A stretch of DNA of 64,000 bases from JAJYSO01 sp964579505 (lineage in GTDB: Bacteria > Bacteroidota > Bacteroidia > Flavobacteriales > Flavobacteriaceae): NCBI GenBank assembly GCA_964579505.1, contig CAZOGC010000009.1:26998-90997 (forward strand), written 5' to 3'. Position 1 is the first letter of the stretch, and the number at the start of each line of letters is the position of its first letter. Of the stretch, positions 36,131-43,565 are shown piece after piece. The notes under the pieces were generated by a model. That model made no database searches, was not told the DNA's origin, and worked only from the letters and a program-made list of their open reading frames with translations. The translations under genes and the position numbers were made by a program.

Positions 36131-36260
36131 AAAATCAACGTACATTCTTGACTAGGTTTTTATGTTAACAAACACCTCAAGACGATTTGACTGTGTATTA
36201 CACACCTTATCTTCTCTTTTGTTAACTGCTAACACCAGTCATTATAGAATTTCTAAAAAA

Positions 36261-37475
36261 ATGAAAATGAAAAAAATTGCCCTTAAAATCAGTTTTTTGG
36301 CAGCGCTAGTTCTGCTGGTGGTTGCCTGCAAAAACAATAACGCCGAAAAAGCCAACACCAATGAATACACTATTTCCGGTCATATTGACGGATTAAACAA
36401 CATCGATTTGCGCTTGGTATATTTAGGTAAACTTTATGGAAAACGCAGTATAGACACCATACACGTCACCCATGGCGACTTTACTTTTACCGATACCATT
36501 AACAGTATGAACCTGGTACGTATGGTACCGCTTAGTTGGGAAGACCTTCCCGATAGTAACTACGTAAAAAAAGCAAAAGGCGGGGGGTTCTACCCTACCA
36601 AAGCGACTCGATTAATGGCTTTTGCTTTTCCGGGCGCTAACATTAAAATTAGTGGAAAAATTACCGATTTTATGGATGCGTATCCTTCAGGAGACGAAGC
36701 CAATAACAGCTTAGTTGCTATTAACAAACCCGCTTACCCACTCTACAACAAAGCGGTTAATTTAATGGTACAGAGCAGTTTTGCCAAAACCCCCGAAGAA
36801 AAAGAACAATTACAAAAAGAAGCCGGAAAAATTGGCAAGGAAGTACAAGCCAAAAATTTAGCTTATGTAAAAGCCCACCCCAATACCGTGGGTTCAATTT
36901 GGTATTTAAAAGATATGATTATGCGCCGGCAAATTAACGATTCTACCGCCATCGCTATTTACAAAACCATTCCCCAAAACGCACAAAACAATCCTTACTA
37001 CAAAGATGTACAAACACGCGTAAAGGGCATTATGGCTACCCGGCCCGGTGCACCGGTTCCGGAAATTAAAACCACCGCTACCTTAAACGGCCAGCCTTTC
37101 AATATTAAAAATTGGCGGGGCAAATATGTACTCATCGACTTTTGGGGCACTTGGTGTGGTCCTTGTGTAGGTGAGATGCCAAAAATTCAACAATTTATCA
37201 AAAAGCACAAAGGCAAATTCCATATGGTGGGTATTTCTTCAGGAGATACCAAAGAACAAGTCGCTAAATTCATTGCTAAAAAAGGATATCAATGGCAACA
37301 AATTATCGGTAAAAAAGGAGACAATCCCGATAACTATGTCAGTAAATTCAACGTACAAGGATTTCCCACTAAATTTATTATTGACCCGGAAGGCAAGATT
37401 GTAAAGCGCTTTGTTGGTGCCAGCGATGCTCCTTTTAAGCTATTGGAAAAATTGTTGACTGAACAAAAATCATAA
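36261..37475 (+). CDS. TlpA/ResA-like thioredoxin-fold lipoprotein
   Basis: Membrane-anchored periplasmic thiol-disulfide oxidoreductase, 404 residues from the chosen start MKMKKIALKISFL. The frame is open from 36162, but the added 33 residues would precede the signal peptide. The lipobox ends at Cys23 (LVVACKNNN). Residues about 32-130 resemble the DUF4369-type N-terminal domain (YTISGHIDGLNN); a helical linker follows; the AhpC/TSA-thioredoxin domain (about 265-404) has the active site WGTWCGPC with Cys299 and Cys302 and a later cis-Pro region (NVQGFPTKFIIDPEG). Fused DUF4369-TlpA proteins are common in this phylum. The next gene is 21 bases away. Confidence 0.9.
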   Translation: MKMKKIALKISFLAALVLLVVACKNNNAEKANTNEYTISGHIDGLNNIDLRLVYLGKLYGKRSIDTIHVTHGDFTFTDTINSMNLVRMVPLSWEDLPDSNYVKKAKGGGFYPTKATRLMAFAFPGANIKISGKITDFMDAYPSGDEANNSLVAINKPAYPLYNKAVNLMVQSSFAKTPEEKEQLQKEAGKIGKEVQAKNLAYVKAHPNTVGSIWYLKDMIMRRQINDSTAIAIYKTIPQNAQNNPYYKDVQTRVKGIMATRPGAPVPEIKTTATLNGQPFNIKNWRGKYVLIDFWGTWCGPCVGEMPKIQQFIKKHKGKFHMVGISSGDTKEQVAKFIAKKGYQWQQIIGKKGDNPDNYVSKFNVQGFPTKFIIDPEGKIVKRFVGASDAPFKLLEKLLTEQKS

Positions 37476-37496
37476 CCCCCTAAAAAACATATTAAA

Positions 37497-39083
37497 ATGA
37501 AAACCTATAAATTTATAAGTCTATTTTGCCTAGTATTTATTTTTACTACAGCCGCTTACAGCCAAAATAAAAAAGACATCAGTGTTCTCTATGTAGGCTA
37601 TAGTTCTAAAAAATCGATACCTAAGAACCTAGGAGTCATACAAAGATCTGGTGCCACTCCGGAACGTTTTAAAGCCGATTATGGCAAACGCATGCCGTCT
37701 TTTAAAAAACTTTTAAGCACTTATTTTACAAAAGTAAAAACCGTAGATGCGCGCGATTACAAAGAAGAAATGTCTGCTCATTACGACGTTACTATCTTTG
37801 ATCAGGTACCTACTCCGCTAAAAAAGAGATCAATTATTAGAGATCCTAAAACCGGAAAAGTTTTACGGGTAAACCCGGCTCAATACGTAAGTAGCAACTA
37901 TGATTATCCCACCATATTCATAGGATATACCGCCGCTATAATTGGTGCAAGCTTAGGTTCAAAACTAGATTGGTACTGTTTGTGTCTAGATAAATATGCC
38001 CATCATATTAATCTGAACAATCCTATCTTTAAAGGGCCCTTTAAAGTAGATATTACCTTAAAAGATCGCCCCACTCCGAAACCTATTTACGATTATTTTG
38101 ACGGAGTTAACGTACCTAAAATCATTCCAATGTGGAAAGTTAATACCGAAGGTTATGAAGATGGTAAAGGGTATCGATGTGGTTTAGTAGCCCGTGGATG
38201 GGGTTTTGAAGATTCTCCTAATGCCGAAGTAATTTCGAGCGGCACATGCGAAAAATCAGTATCGGCCGTAGCTTTAGGCAGACATGGTAATTTCTTTTTA
38301 TGGGGGTTTGCCGGCTCTCCTAAGTATATGACTGCTGAAGCCAAAAAAGTATTTGCCAATGTGGTGGTTTATATTCACAAGCACGCTCAGGACAAGATAA
38401 TTGCCCATAAATACAATGAGAGTATTGCCACTCGAAAGTATATTGATGAACTAGCCTACAGCACCACCGAGGCAGCTTATAAATCTTATGCCGCATTTAT
38501 GGCAGAGCTAAATGTTCAAAGTCAAAAAGGAAAACAAAAACTCAAAAAGAAAAAAGCCGCCGGGAAAAAGTTAACAGAGATGGAGCAAATGATGATAAAT
38601 GTCAAACCTCAACCCATGCTTACCCAAAAAGAGTGGCTTACAAAAACCTTTAGCCGCCAGCCTTGGATTAAAGAAACCGGTATAAACCCCGATACTATTC
38701 GTAAATTTTTGAAGGAAAATCGCCCGTATTTCTTTTCTGACCCCTACGATATATATATTCTTCGGGTAGATCAGGATATTAAAAGCTTGGGTATTTCTAA
38801 CACAAACATTAAAGTTTTAGACAAAGCCATCAGTATGCTGGGAAACAAGGTTGACGTAGCCAAGGCCTACCGCATATTAATGCGATATACCTTAGAAGAT
38901 TTTAAAACAGCCAAGGCTTGGAGAACCTGGTTTGAGAAATATAAAGATAAGATGTTCTTTACCCAAACCGGTGGATATGTGTGGATGATTAACGACCCAA
39001 ATGCAAACCCGGATACGCGCCCCAGAAGCGAAAAAGAAATCGCTAACTTAAAATTTGGAACGGCTAACTTATCCTTAAAATGA
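37497..39083 (+). CDS. Unrecognised secreted protein with four cysteines, possible GATase1/ThuA-like fold
   Basis: I do not recognise a named family. 528 residues with a signal peptide (FISLFCLVFIFTTAAYSQ, cleavage near residue 22) and no lipobox, so periplasmic or secreted. Residues 25-300 look like a flavodoxin-type alpha/beta domain: DISVLYVGYSS at the start, YDVTIFDQVPTP, TIFIGYTAAIIGASLG, and an end VALGRHGNFFLWGFAGSPKYM that recalls ThuA/class I glutamine-amidotransferase-like proteins (inference). The mature protein has just four cysteines: Cys161 and Cys163 (DWYCLCLD), Cys228 and Cys251 (SSGTCEKS), all in that half. A Lys-rich stretch (about 342-360) links to a helical C-terminal part. 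It overlaps the DsbD-alpha-like gene by 4 bases (ATGA), so the two are translationally coupled. Confidence 0.8.
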   Translation: MKTYKFISLFCLVFIFTTAAYSQNKKDISVLYVGYSSKKSIPKNLGVIQRSGATPERFKADYGKRMPSFKKLLSTYFTKVKTVDARDYKEEMSAHYDVTIFDQVPTPLKKRSIIRDPKTGKVLRVNPAQYVSSNYDYPTIFIGYTAAIIGASLGSKLDWYCLCLDKYAHHINLNNPIFKGPFKVDITLKDRPTPKPIYDYFDGVNVPKIIPMWKVNTEGYEDGKGYRCGLVARGWGFEDSPNAEVISSGTCEKSVSAVALGRHGNFFLWGFAGSPKYMTAEAKKVFANVVVYIHKHAQDKIIAHKYNESIATRKYIDELAYSTTEAAYKSYAAFMAELNVQSQKGKQKLKKKKAAGKKLTEMEQMMINVKPQPMLTQKEWLTKTFSRQPWIKETGINPDTIRKFLKENRPYFFSDPYDIYILRVDQDIKSLGISNTNIKVLDKAISMLGNKVDVAKAYRILMRYTLEDFKTAKAWRTWFEKYKDKMFFTQTGGYVWMINDPNANPDTRPRSEKEIANLKFGTANLSLK

Positions 39084-39601
39084 AAACGATCAGCTTTGTC
39101 ATACTATTTATTTTAGGAACTTTTTGTGCAGTAAATGCTCAAAAACTAACTATAAAACCCGACCTAAAACAAAAAGTGGAAACCGCCGCCAAAAACCTAA
39201 CTACAGGGGAAACCAACGCACTAGATCCGGTAGCGTTAAATGCGCAAGTGGTATGGTCTGCAGACCACAGTCAATTAGCTATTGTTATGAAAGTAAACAT
39301 AGAAAGCCAGTGGCATATCTATGCGTATGTCCCTAAGACGAAACCCTATGTTACTTCTCAATTAAAATTAGATCTTCCACAAGGAATTTTGCCTATAAAC
39401 ACTTGGGTTAAACCTGCCAGCACTCCATATAGTGACGGCATATATACCTATAAAGGAGAAAATATCTTTGTGCAATACTGCAAAGTTGGACAATTTAAGG
39501 ACAACACCTATATCACTTGCGGGTTGTATTACCAAACCTGCGATGCTTATAAATGTTTCCCGCCCAACGAAAAATACAAAAAACTGGGGCTTACCCCATA
39601 A
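39080..39601 (+). CDS. Stand-alone DsbD N-terminal (alpha) domain-like periplasmic protein
   Basis: 173 residues with a signal peptide (ISFVILFILGTFCAVNAQ). The mature part matches the immunoglobulin-like alpha domain of the thiol-disulfide interchange protein DsbD: a WHIYAYVPK strand near the start and the redox motif YYQTCDAYKCFPPNEK, where Cys154 and Cys159 correspond to the active pair (usual form YQxC...C.PP). Two further cysteines, Cys134 and Cys147, are present. DsbD-alpha normally receives electrons through the membrane part of DsbD and hands them to periplasmic thioredoxin-fold proteins; here the membrane part is absent from the locus. Coupling to the four-cysteine protein and the TlpA upstream suggests a local relay, which is inference. 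Confidence 0.8.
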   Translation: MKTISFVILFILGTFCAVNAQKLTIKPDLKQKVETAAKNLTTGETNALDPVALNAQVVWSADHSQLAIVMKVNIESQWHIYAYVPKTKPYVTSQLKLDLPQGILPINTWVKPASTPYSDGIYTYKGENIFVQYCKVGQFKDNTYITCGLYYQTCDAYKCFPPNEKYKKLGLTP

Positions 39602-39616
39602 TAGCATTGCAATAAC

Positions 39617-39676
39617 CCGATAATCCGGAGCTTCTACTCAAAACCATCTCTTATATTTTTGGGCTCCGGTTATCGG
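39617..39676. repeat. Long inverted repeat after the redox operon
   Basis: CCGATAATCCGGAGC (39617-39631) and GCTCCGGTTATCGG (39663-39676) pair over 14 bp with one bulged T; loop about 31 bases. It begins 16 bases after the stop and is the first of two tandem hairpins. Confidence 0.7.
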
Positions 39677-39680
39677 CATA

Positions 39681-39730
39681 AAAGTGCCTGCTCTTATTAA
39701 AGGCTTTAGATTTTGAGCAGGTGCTTTCTT
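39681..39730 (+). terminator. Likely terminator hairpin ending the SusCD-redox transcript
   Basis: AAAGTGCCTGCTC (39681-39693) pairs over 13 bp with GAGCAGGTGCTTT (39715-39727) as RNA if two G-U pairs are allowed. TTTCTTAATATT follows. It lies directly behind the 39617-39676 inverted repeat. Confidence 0.55.
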
Positions 39731-39772
39731 AATATTATAAACCGGGGGTGTATTCTTCCAAACCATTGCCTC

Positions 39773-39990
39773 CACACCAAGAAGTCAATGCGCCCGCGGG
39801 TCTAAGCCCGGCGGTGACTTTAACAGAGAAGTCAATGCGCACCCCACACCAAGGAGTCAATGCGCACCCCGATGCGCATTCCTTATCCTCTTTTTTCATA
39901 ACATGCGACCGCGGCTCAAGACCCTCCACAGGCGGGCAGGCTCGGCGGTGACTTTGGTAGAAAAAGCATGGTTCTATAAGCGGTGACTCT
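39773..39990. repeat. GC-rich degenerate repeat block in intergenic DNA
   Basis: The core AGTCAATGCGC occurs three times (within 39773-39793, 39827-39840 and 39845-39865; the first and third share CACACCAAGRAGTCAATGCGC) and GCGGTGACTYT three times (39811, 39945, 39980). AAGTCA and TGACTT are partly inverted copies, so 39782-39820 can fold around a CGGG/CCCG stem. The block is much richer in G+C than its surroundings. It looks like a decayed palindromic intergenic repeat rather than coding DNA. Confidence 0.6.
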
Positions 39991-40013
39991 AATAGCTTGT
40001 CGAATTAAAACCA

Positions 40014-40046
40014 AACCCCCAAAGGTTTTTAAAACCTTTGGGGGTT
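40014..40046 (-). terminator. Perfect palindromic terminator of tRNA-Leu
   Basis: AACCCCCAAAGGTTTT (40014-40029) and its exact complement (40031-40046) flank a single T, giving a 16-bp stem. On the minus strand it follows the tRNA by 6 bases and is trailed by TTTGGTTTTAATT. Confidence 0.75.
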
Positions 40047-40051
40047 AATCG

Positions 40052-40135
40052 TACTCGAGGTGGGAATCGAACCCACACTCCGGTGAAGGAACTGGATTTT
40101 GAATCCAGCGCGTCTACCAATTCCGCCACTCGAGC
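40052..40135 (-). tRNA. tRNA-Leu (anticodon CAA)
   Basis: Minus strand, 84 bases, CCA not encoded. It begins GCTCGAGTGGCGGAATTGG, has the anticodon stem CTGGA/TCCAG around loop TTCAAAA (anticodon CAA, reading UUG), a long variable arm as in class II tRNAs, and the T-arm GTGGGTTCGATTCCCAC. Acceptor pairs GCTCGAG/CTCGAGT give a G1-U72 wobble. The TATTTTTG promoter lies 18 bases upstream and a palindromic terminator follows. Confidence 0.96.
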
Positions 40136-40152
40136 GTATAGAATTGCGAGGG

Positions 40153-40185
40153 CAAAAATAAAAAATTATTTCAATTTAATGCAAA
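40153..40185 (-). promoter_or_regulatory. Promoter of tRNA-Leu
   Basis: On the minus strand TTTG (40185-40182), 21 bases, then TATTTTTG (40160-40153), 17 bases before the mature tRNA end. Both boxes fit the Bacteroidota consensus; spacing is slightly long. Confidence 0.65.
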
Positions 40186-40225
40186 TTAGCAAAAAATATT
40201 ACCGGTACAAACTAAATAAATTCTT

Positions 40226-40233
40226 TACATTTG
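40226..40233 (+). promoter_or_regulatory. -7 box of prs
   Basis: TACATTTG fits TAnnTTTG, 49 bases before the prs ATG. No TTG at the expected -33 position. Confidence 0.5.
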
Positions 40234-40282
40234 CACCCACCTAATAAACCTAACTCAATAGCCCTCAAAAGTTTATTATAAA

Positions 40283-41224
40283 ATGTCTGCAGATCACACC
40301 GATGCCAAGATTTTTGCCTGCTCGCAAAGCAAAGTATTGGCACAAAAAATTGCCAAAGAATACGGCCTTTCTCTAGGAAAAGTAACATTGTCAACTTTTA
40401 GCGATGGCGAATTCCAGCCTTGTTTTGAAGAATCCGTTCGCGGAGCTCGCGTTTTTATTATTGGTTCTACTTTTCCAAGTAGCGACAATATTATGGAAAT
40501 GCTGTTAATGCTCGACGCCGCTAAACGTGCTTCCGCGAGTCATATTAACGCTGTTATTCCTTATTTTGGTTGGGCCAGACAAGACCGGAAAGACAAACCT
40601 CGCGTGCCTATTGCGGCTAAATTAATGGCTAAAATGTTGGTAGCTGCCGGCGCTACTCGCATCATTACGATGGATTTACATGCTGATCAAATCCAGGGGT
40701 TTTTTGAAATCCCGGTAGATCATCTCTATGCATCCACTATTTTCTTACCGCATTTACGAAACTTAAATTTAGACAATCTTACGGTAGCATCGCCTGATAT
40801 GGGCGGGTCTAAACGGGCTTATGCTTATTCTAAAGCACTAAATAGCGATGTGGTTATCTGTTATAAACAACGGGCAAAAGCCAATGTAATCTCTCATATG
40901 GAGCTCATTGGAAACGTAGAAGGACAACACGTGGTGATTGTAGATGATATGGTAGACACCGCCGGAACCTTAACCAAAGCAGCCGATTTAATGATAGAAC
41001 GGGGCGCCAAAAGCGTTCGCGCCATTTGTAGCCATGCGGTTCTTTCAGGAAAAGCCTACGAAAGATTAGAACAATCTAAATTAGAAGAGTTAATTATAAC
41101 CGACTCTATTCCTTTAAAACAAACGTCAAGTAAAATTAAAGTTGTATCTTGCGCGCCATTATTTGCAGACGTTATGCAACGTGTTCACGAACACGAATCT
41201 ATTAGCGTCAAGTTTTTAATGTAA
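40283..41224 (+). CDS. prs: Ribose-phosphate pyrophosphokinase (PRPP synthetase)
   Basis: Makes PRPP from ribose 5-phosphate and ATP, feeding purine, pyrimidine, His and Trp synthesis (and PurF at 10.5-12.4 kb). 313 residues, standard length. The PRPP-synthetase signature DLHADQIQGFFEIPVDHLYA (near residue 130) and the phosphoribosyl-binding loop VIVDDMVDTAGTLTKAA are intact; FSDGEFQPCFEESVRG covers the N-terminal flexible region. Followed 63 bases later by rplY, a common neighbour in bacteria, with no terminator between. Confidence 0.97.
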   Translation: MSADHTDAKIFACSQSKVLAQKIAKEYGLSLGKVTLSTFSDGEFQPCFEESVRGARVFIIGSTFPSSDNIMEMLLMLDAAKRASASHINAVIPYFGWARQDRKDKPRVPIAAKLMAKMLVAAGATRIITMDLHADQIQGFFEIPVDHLYASTIFLPHLRNLNLDNLTVASPDMGGSKRAYAYSKALNSDVVICYKQRAKANVISHMELIGNVEGQHVVIVDDMVDTAGTLTKAADLMIERGAKSVRAICSHAVLSGKAYERLEQSKLEELIITDSIPLKQTSSKIKVVSCAPLFADVMQRVHEHESISVKFLM

Positions 41225-41287
41225 ACCTCCGCTGCTCAAGGAGTAAAACAAAGAGCACTTAATTTTTAACCTAATATTTATTACGAA

Positions 41288-41932
41288 ATGAAGTCACTTA
41301 CGATCAAAGGATCTAAAAGAGAAAGCGTAGGAAAGAGTGCCGCTAAGGCCTTGCGCGATGCTGGAAAGGTTCCTTGCGTATTATACGGAGGAAGCGAAGG
41401 GGTAATTCACTTTTCAGCACTAGAAAAAGATTTTAATAGCCTTGTTTACACCCCGGACGTTCACACCGTAAAGTTAAACTTAGACGGAAAAAAAGTGAAT
41501 GCTGTTCTTCAAGACATTCAATTTCATCCGGTAACCGATGCTATTCTTCACATGGACTTTTTCCAATTTGATGATGAGCATCCTATTAAAATGACACTTC
41601 CTGTTCATGCTACCGGTGTTGCCGCCGGTGTAAAACAAGGGGGGGTATTACAGTTTATTAGACGCCGACTGGAAGTAGAAGGCTTAGTTGACAAACTACC
41701 TGACTATATTGAAGTAGATGTAAGTAGCCTTAAAATGGGAGATAACCTTACTATTGAAGCGCTTCTTAACGACGACTATCAATTTGTAGAAGACAAAGAA
41801 CGTATTGTGTGCCACGTAATGGTACCGCGTAACTTAGAAGCACTTGAACCCGATCTTGAAGAGGAAGAAGTTCCTACTGAAGGTGATGAAAAAGCTGCTA
41901 CTGAGGAAGACGAAGCCAATACCGATGCATAA
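41288..41932 (+). CDS. rplY: 50S ribosomal protein L25, general stress (CTC/TL5) form
   Basis: Binds 5S rRNA in the large subunit. 214 residues: an N-terminal L25 domain (about 1-95, LTIKGSKRESVGKSAAKALR, VPCVLYGG) plus the C-terminal TL5 beta domain (about 100-190), then an acidic tail (EEEVPTEGDEKAATEEDE). The two-domain form is the CTC type rather than the short E. coli L25. It lies between prs and pth, which is the common arrangement, and is closed by its own terminator. Confidence 0.95.
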   Translation: MKSLTIKGSKRESVGKSAAKALRDAGKVPCVLYGGSEGVIHFSALEKDFNSLVYTPDVHTVKLNLDGKKVNAVLQDIQFHPVTDAILHMDFFQFDDEHPIKMTLPVHATGVAAGVKQGGVLQFIRRRLEVEGLVDKLPDYIEVDVSSLKMGDNLTIEALLNDDYQFVEDKERIVCHVMVPRNLEALEPDLEEEEVPTEGDEKAATEEDEANTDA

Positions 41933-41959
41933 ATCTTTCGTTGCTATTTTTGCAACCGT

Positions 41960-41989
41960 AAAGCATCCGTTATCTGCGGATGCTTTTTT
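41960..41989 (+). terminator. Rho-independent terminator after rplY
   Basis: AAAGCATCCG (41960-41969), 7-base loop, CGGATGCTTT (41977-41986) and a T run. Confidence 0.9.
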
Positions 41990-42014
41990 ACTTTTGTAAG
42001 AGAAAACTTATTGT

Positions 42015-42581
42015 ATGAAGAAATATCTTATTGTAGGGCTTGGCAATATAGGAGCTGCTTACAAAAATACGCGACACAATATTGGGTTTAAAGTGCTAGA
42101 CCAGCTGGCCAGTACACAAGATCTTCAGTTTGAAACGGTACGCTTGGGAAGCAGAGCCAACCTTAAATACAAAGGCCGTCTTTTCATTCTTTTAAAGCCC
42201 AGTACCATGATGAATCTTAGCGGCAATGCCGTTCGGTACTGGATGCAAAAAGAAAAAATAGCACTCGAAAATTTATTGATTATTTCTGACGATTTAAATA
42301 TTTCTTTCGGCACTATTCGCCTTAAAGGTCACGGAAGCGCCGGGGGACACAATGGGTTAAAAGATATTGAACAAAAAATAGGTACCAATCAATACAGCCG
42401 CTTTCGATTTGGTATTGGTAATAATTACCAAAAAGGAAATCAAATTAATTTTGTTATTAGCGAGTGGTCTCCGGAAGAAGAAAAAGCACTTAAGGAGCGC
42501 TTAGAAAAAGCAACTGATCTTGTTTTATCTTTCGGCACCATTGGTCTAGAACGCACCATGAATTTTTTCAACGGTCAATAA
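42015..42581 (+). CDS. pth: Peptidyl-tRNA hydrolase
   Basis: Recycles peptidyl-tRNA released by stalled ribosomes. 188 residues, standard. Motifs: VGLGNIGAAYKNTRHNIGF with the catalytic His21, KPSTMMNLSGNAVRYW, and GSAGGHNGLKDIE. The start ATG follows the rplY terminator by 25 bases. The next gene, ribF, starts 43 bases downstream. Confidence 0.96.
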   Translation: MKKYLIVGLGNIGAAYKNTRHNIGFKVLDQLASTQDLQFETVRLGSRANLKYKGRLFILLKPSTMMNLSGNAVRYWMQKEKIALENLLIISDDLNISFGTIRLKGHGSAGGHNGLKDIEQKIGTNQYSRFRFGIGNNYQKGNQINFVISEWSPEEEKALKERLEKATDLVLSFGTIGLERTMNFFNGQ

Positions 42582-42624
42582 TAACGTACAAAATCGTAGC
42601 TTTGTTACTTTACCTAGATTCCGC

Positions 42625-43557
42625 ATGCACATAAGTCAACAGCAAACCCATATTTCCTTATCCAGCCCCACAGCCATCACTATTGGTACTTTTGACGGTA
42701 TTCACATTGGTCATCGCAAAATTATTGAGCAGCTTATTGCCGCCGCTAACCAACACAATCTGGCGGCTACAATTCTGACTTTTTTTCCGCATCCACGAAT
42801 GGTGTTACAACAAGACGTAGGCCTAAAGCTCATCAACACTATTGATGAACGTATAGAGATTTTAAAAAGCACCGGAATTGACAACCTCATCGTTTACCCT
42901 TTTACCAAAGATTTTTCGCGCCTTAAAGCCCAAGAATACACAGAAGATATTTTGGTGAAAAAGTTAAACGCCAAACGCGTTATTATTGGATACGACCATC
43001 ATTTTGGACGCAACCGCACCGCCGATATTGACGACATGCGACAATTTGGTAAGATTTATGATTTTGAAGTAGAAGAAATTCCCAGACAAGATGTAGCCCA
43101 TGTAGGAGTGAGTTCTACAAAAATCCGAAAAGCCTTAAATGAAGGAAAAATTGAACTGGCAAACCAATATCTGGGTGCTCCTTTTATGCTAACCGGAAAA
43201 ATAGTAAAAGGCAAACAGCTCGGCCGAAAATTAGGTTTTCCTACGGCCAATCTACACATTAAAGAAAACTATAAACTCGTCCCAAAAGAAGGCGTTTATG
43301 TGGTGAAAGCCAAACTAGAAAATAGTCTTCATTACGGCATTATGAATATTGGCACTAACCCCACCGTAGGTGGCACCACCCAAACCATAGAAACTTTTTT
43401 CTTTAATTGGGATAAAGATCTCTACAATCAATACTTAAAGATTGATATGTTGAAACGTATCCGCAACGAAGAAAATTTTGCCACTACTCAAGAGCTAATT
43501 CAAGCCATGCAAAAAGACCAAGAATTTGCTAAAAAATATATTGAGCAACACGCCTAA
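42625..43557 (+). CDS. ribF: Bifunctional riboflavin kinase / FAD synthetase
   Basis: Converts riboflavin to FMN and then FAD. 310 residues. The N-terminal nucleotidyltransferase half has TIGTFDGIHIGHRKII and GYDHHFGRNRTADI; the C-terminal flavokinase half has GKQLGRKLGFPTANL and a GIMNIGTNPTVGG segment. The typical N-terminus supports the ATG at 42625. It converges on the M28 peptidase gene with only 8 bases between stops and no separate terminator in between. Confidence 0.96.
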   Translation: MHISQQQTHISLSSPTAITIGTFDGIHIGHRKIIEQLIAAANQHNLAATILTFFPHPRMVLQQDVGLKLINTIDERIEILKSTGIDNLIVYPFTKDFSRLKAQEYTEDILVKKLNAKRVIIGYDHHFGRNRTADIDDMRQFGKIYDFEVEEIPRQDVAHVGVSSTKIRKALNEGKIELANQYLGAPFMLTGKIVKGKQLGRKLGFPTANLHIKENYKLVPKEGVYVVKAKLENSLHYGIMNIGTNPTVGGTTQTIETFFFNWDKDLYNQYLKIDMLKRIRNEENFATTQELIQAMQKDQEFAKKYIEQHA

Positions 43558-43565
43558 TTTTTTTA

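Noticed and set aside
39748..39951. Plus-strand open frame of 67 codons with repeated PHQ-VNA peptides, and its minus-strand mirror
   Set aside because: It is a translation of the degenerate GC-rich repeats; both strands are open only because the repeats lack stops, and the product resembles no protein.
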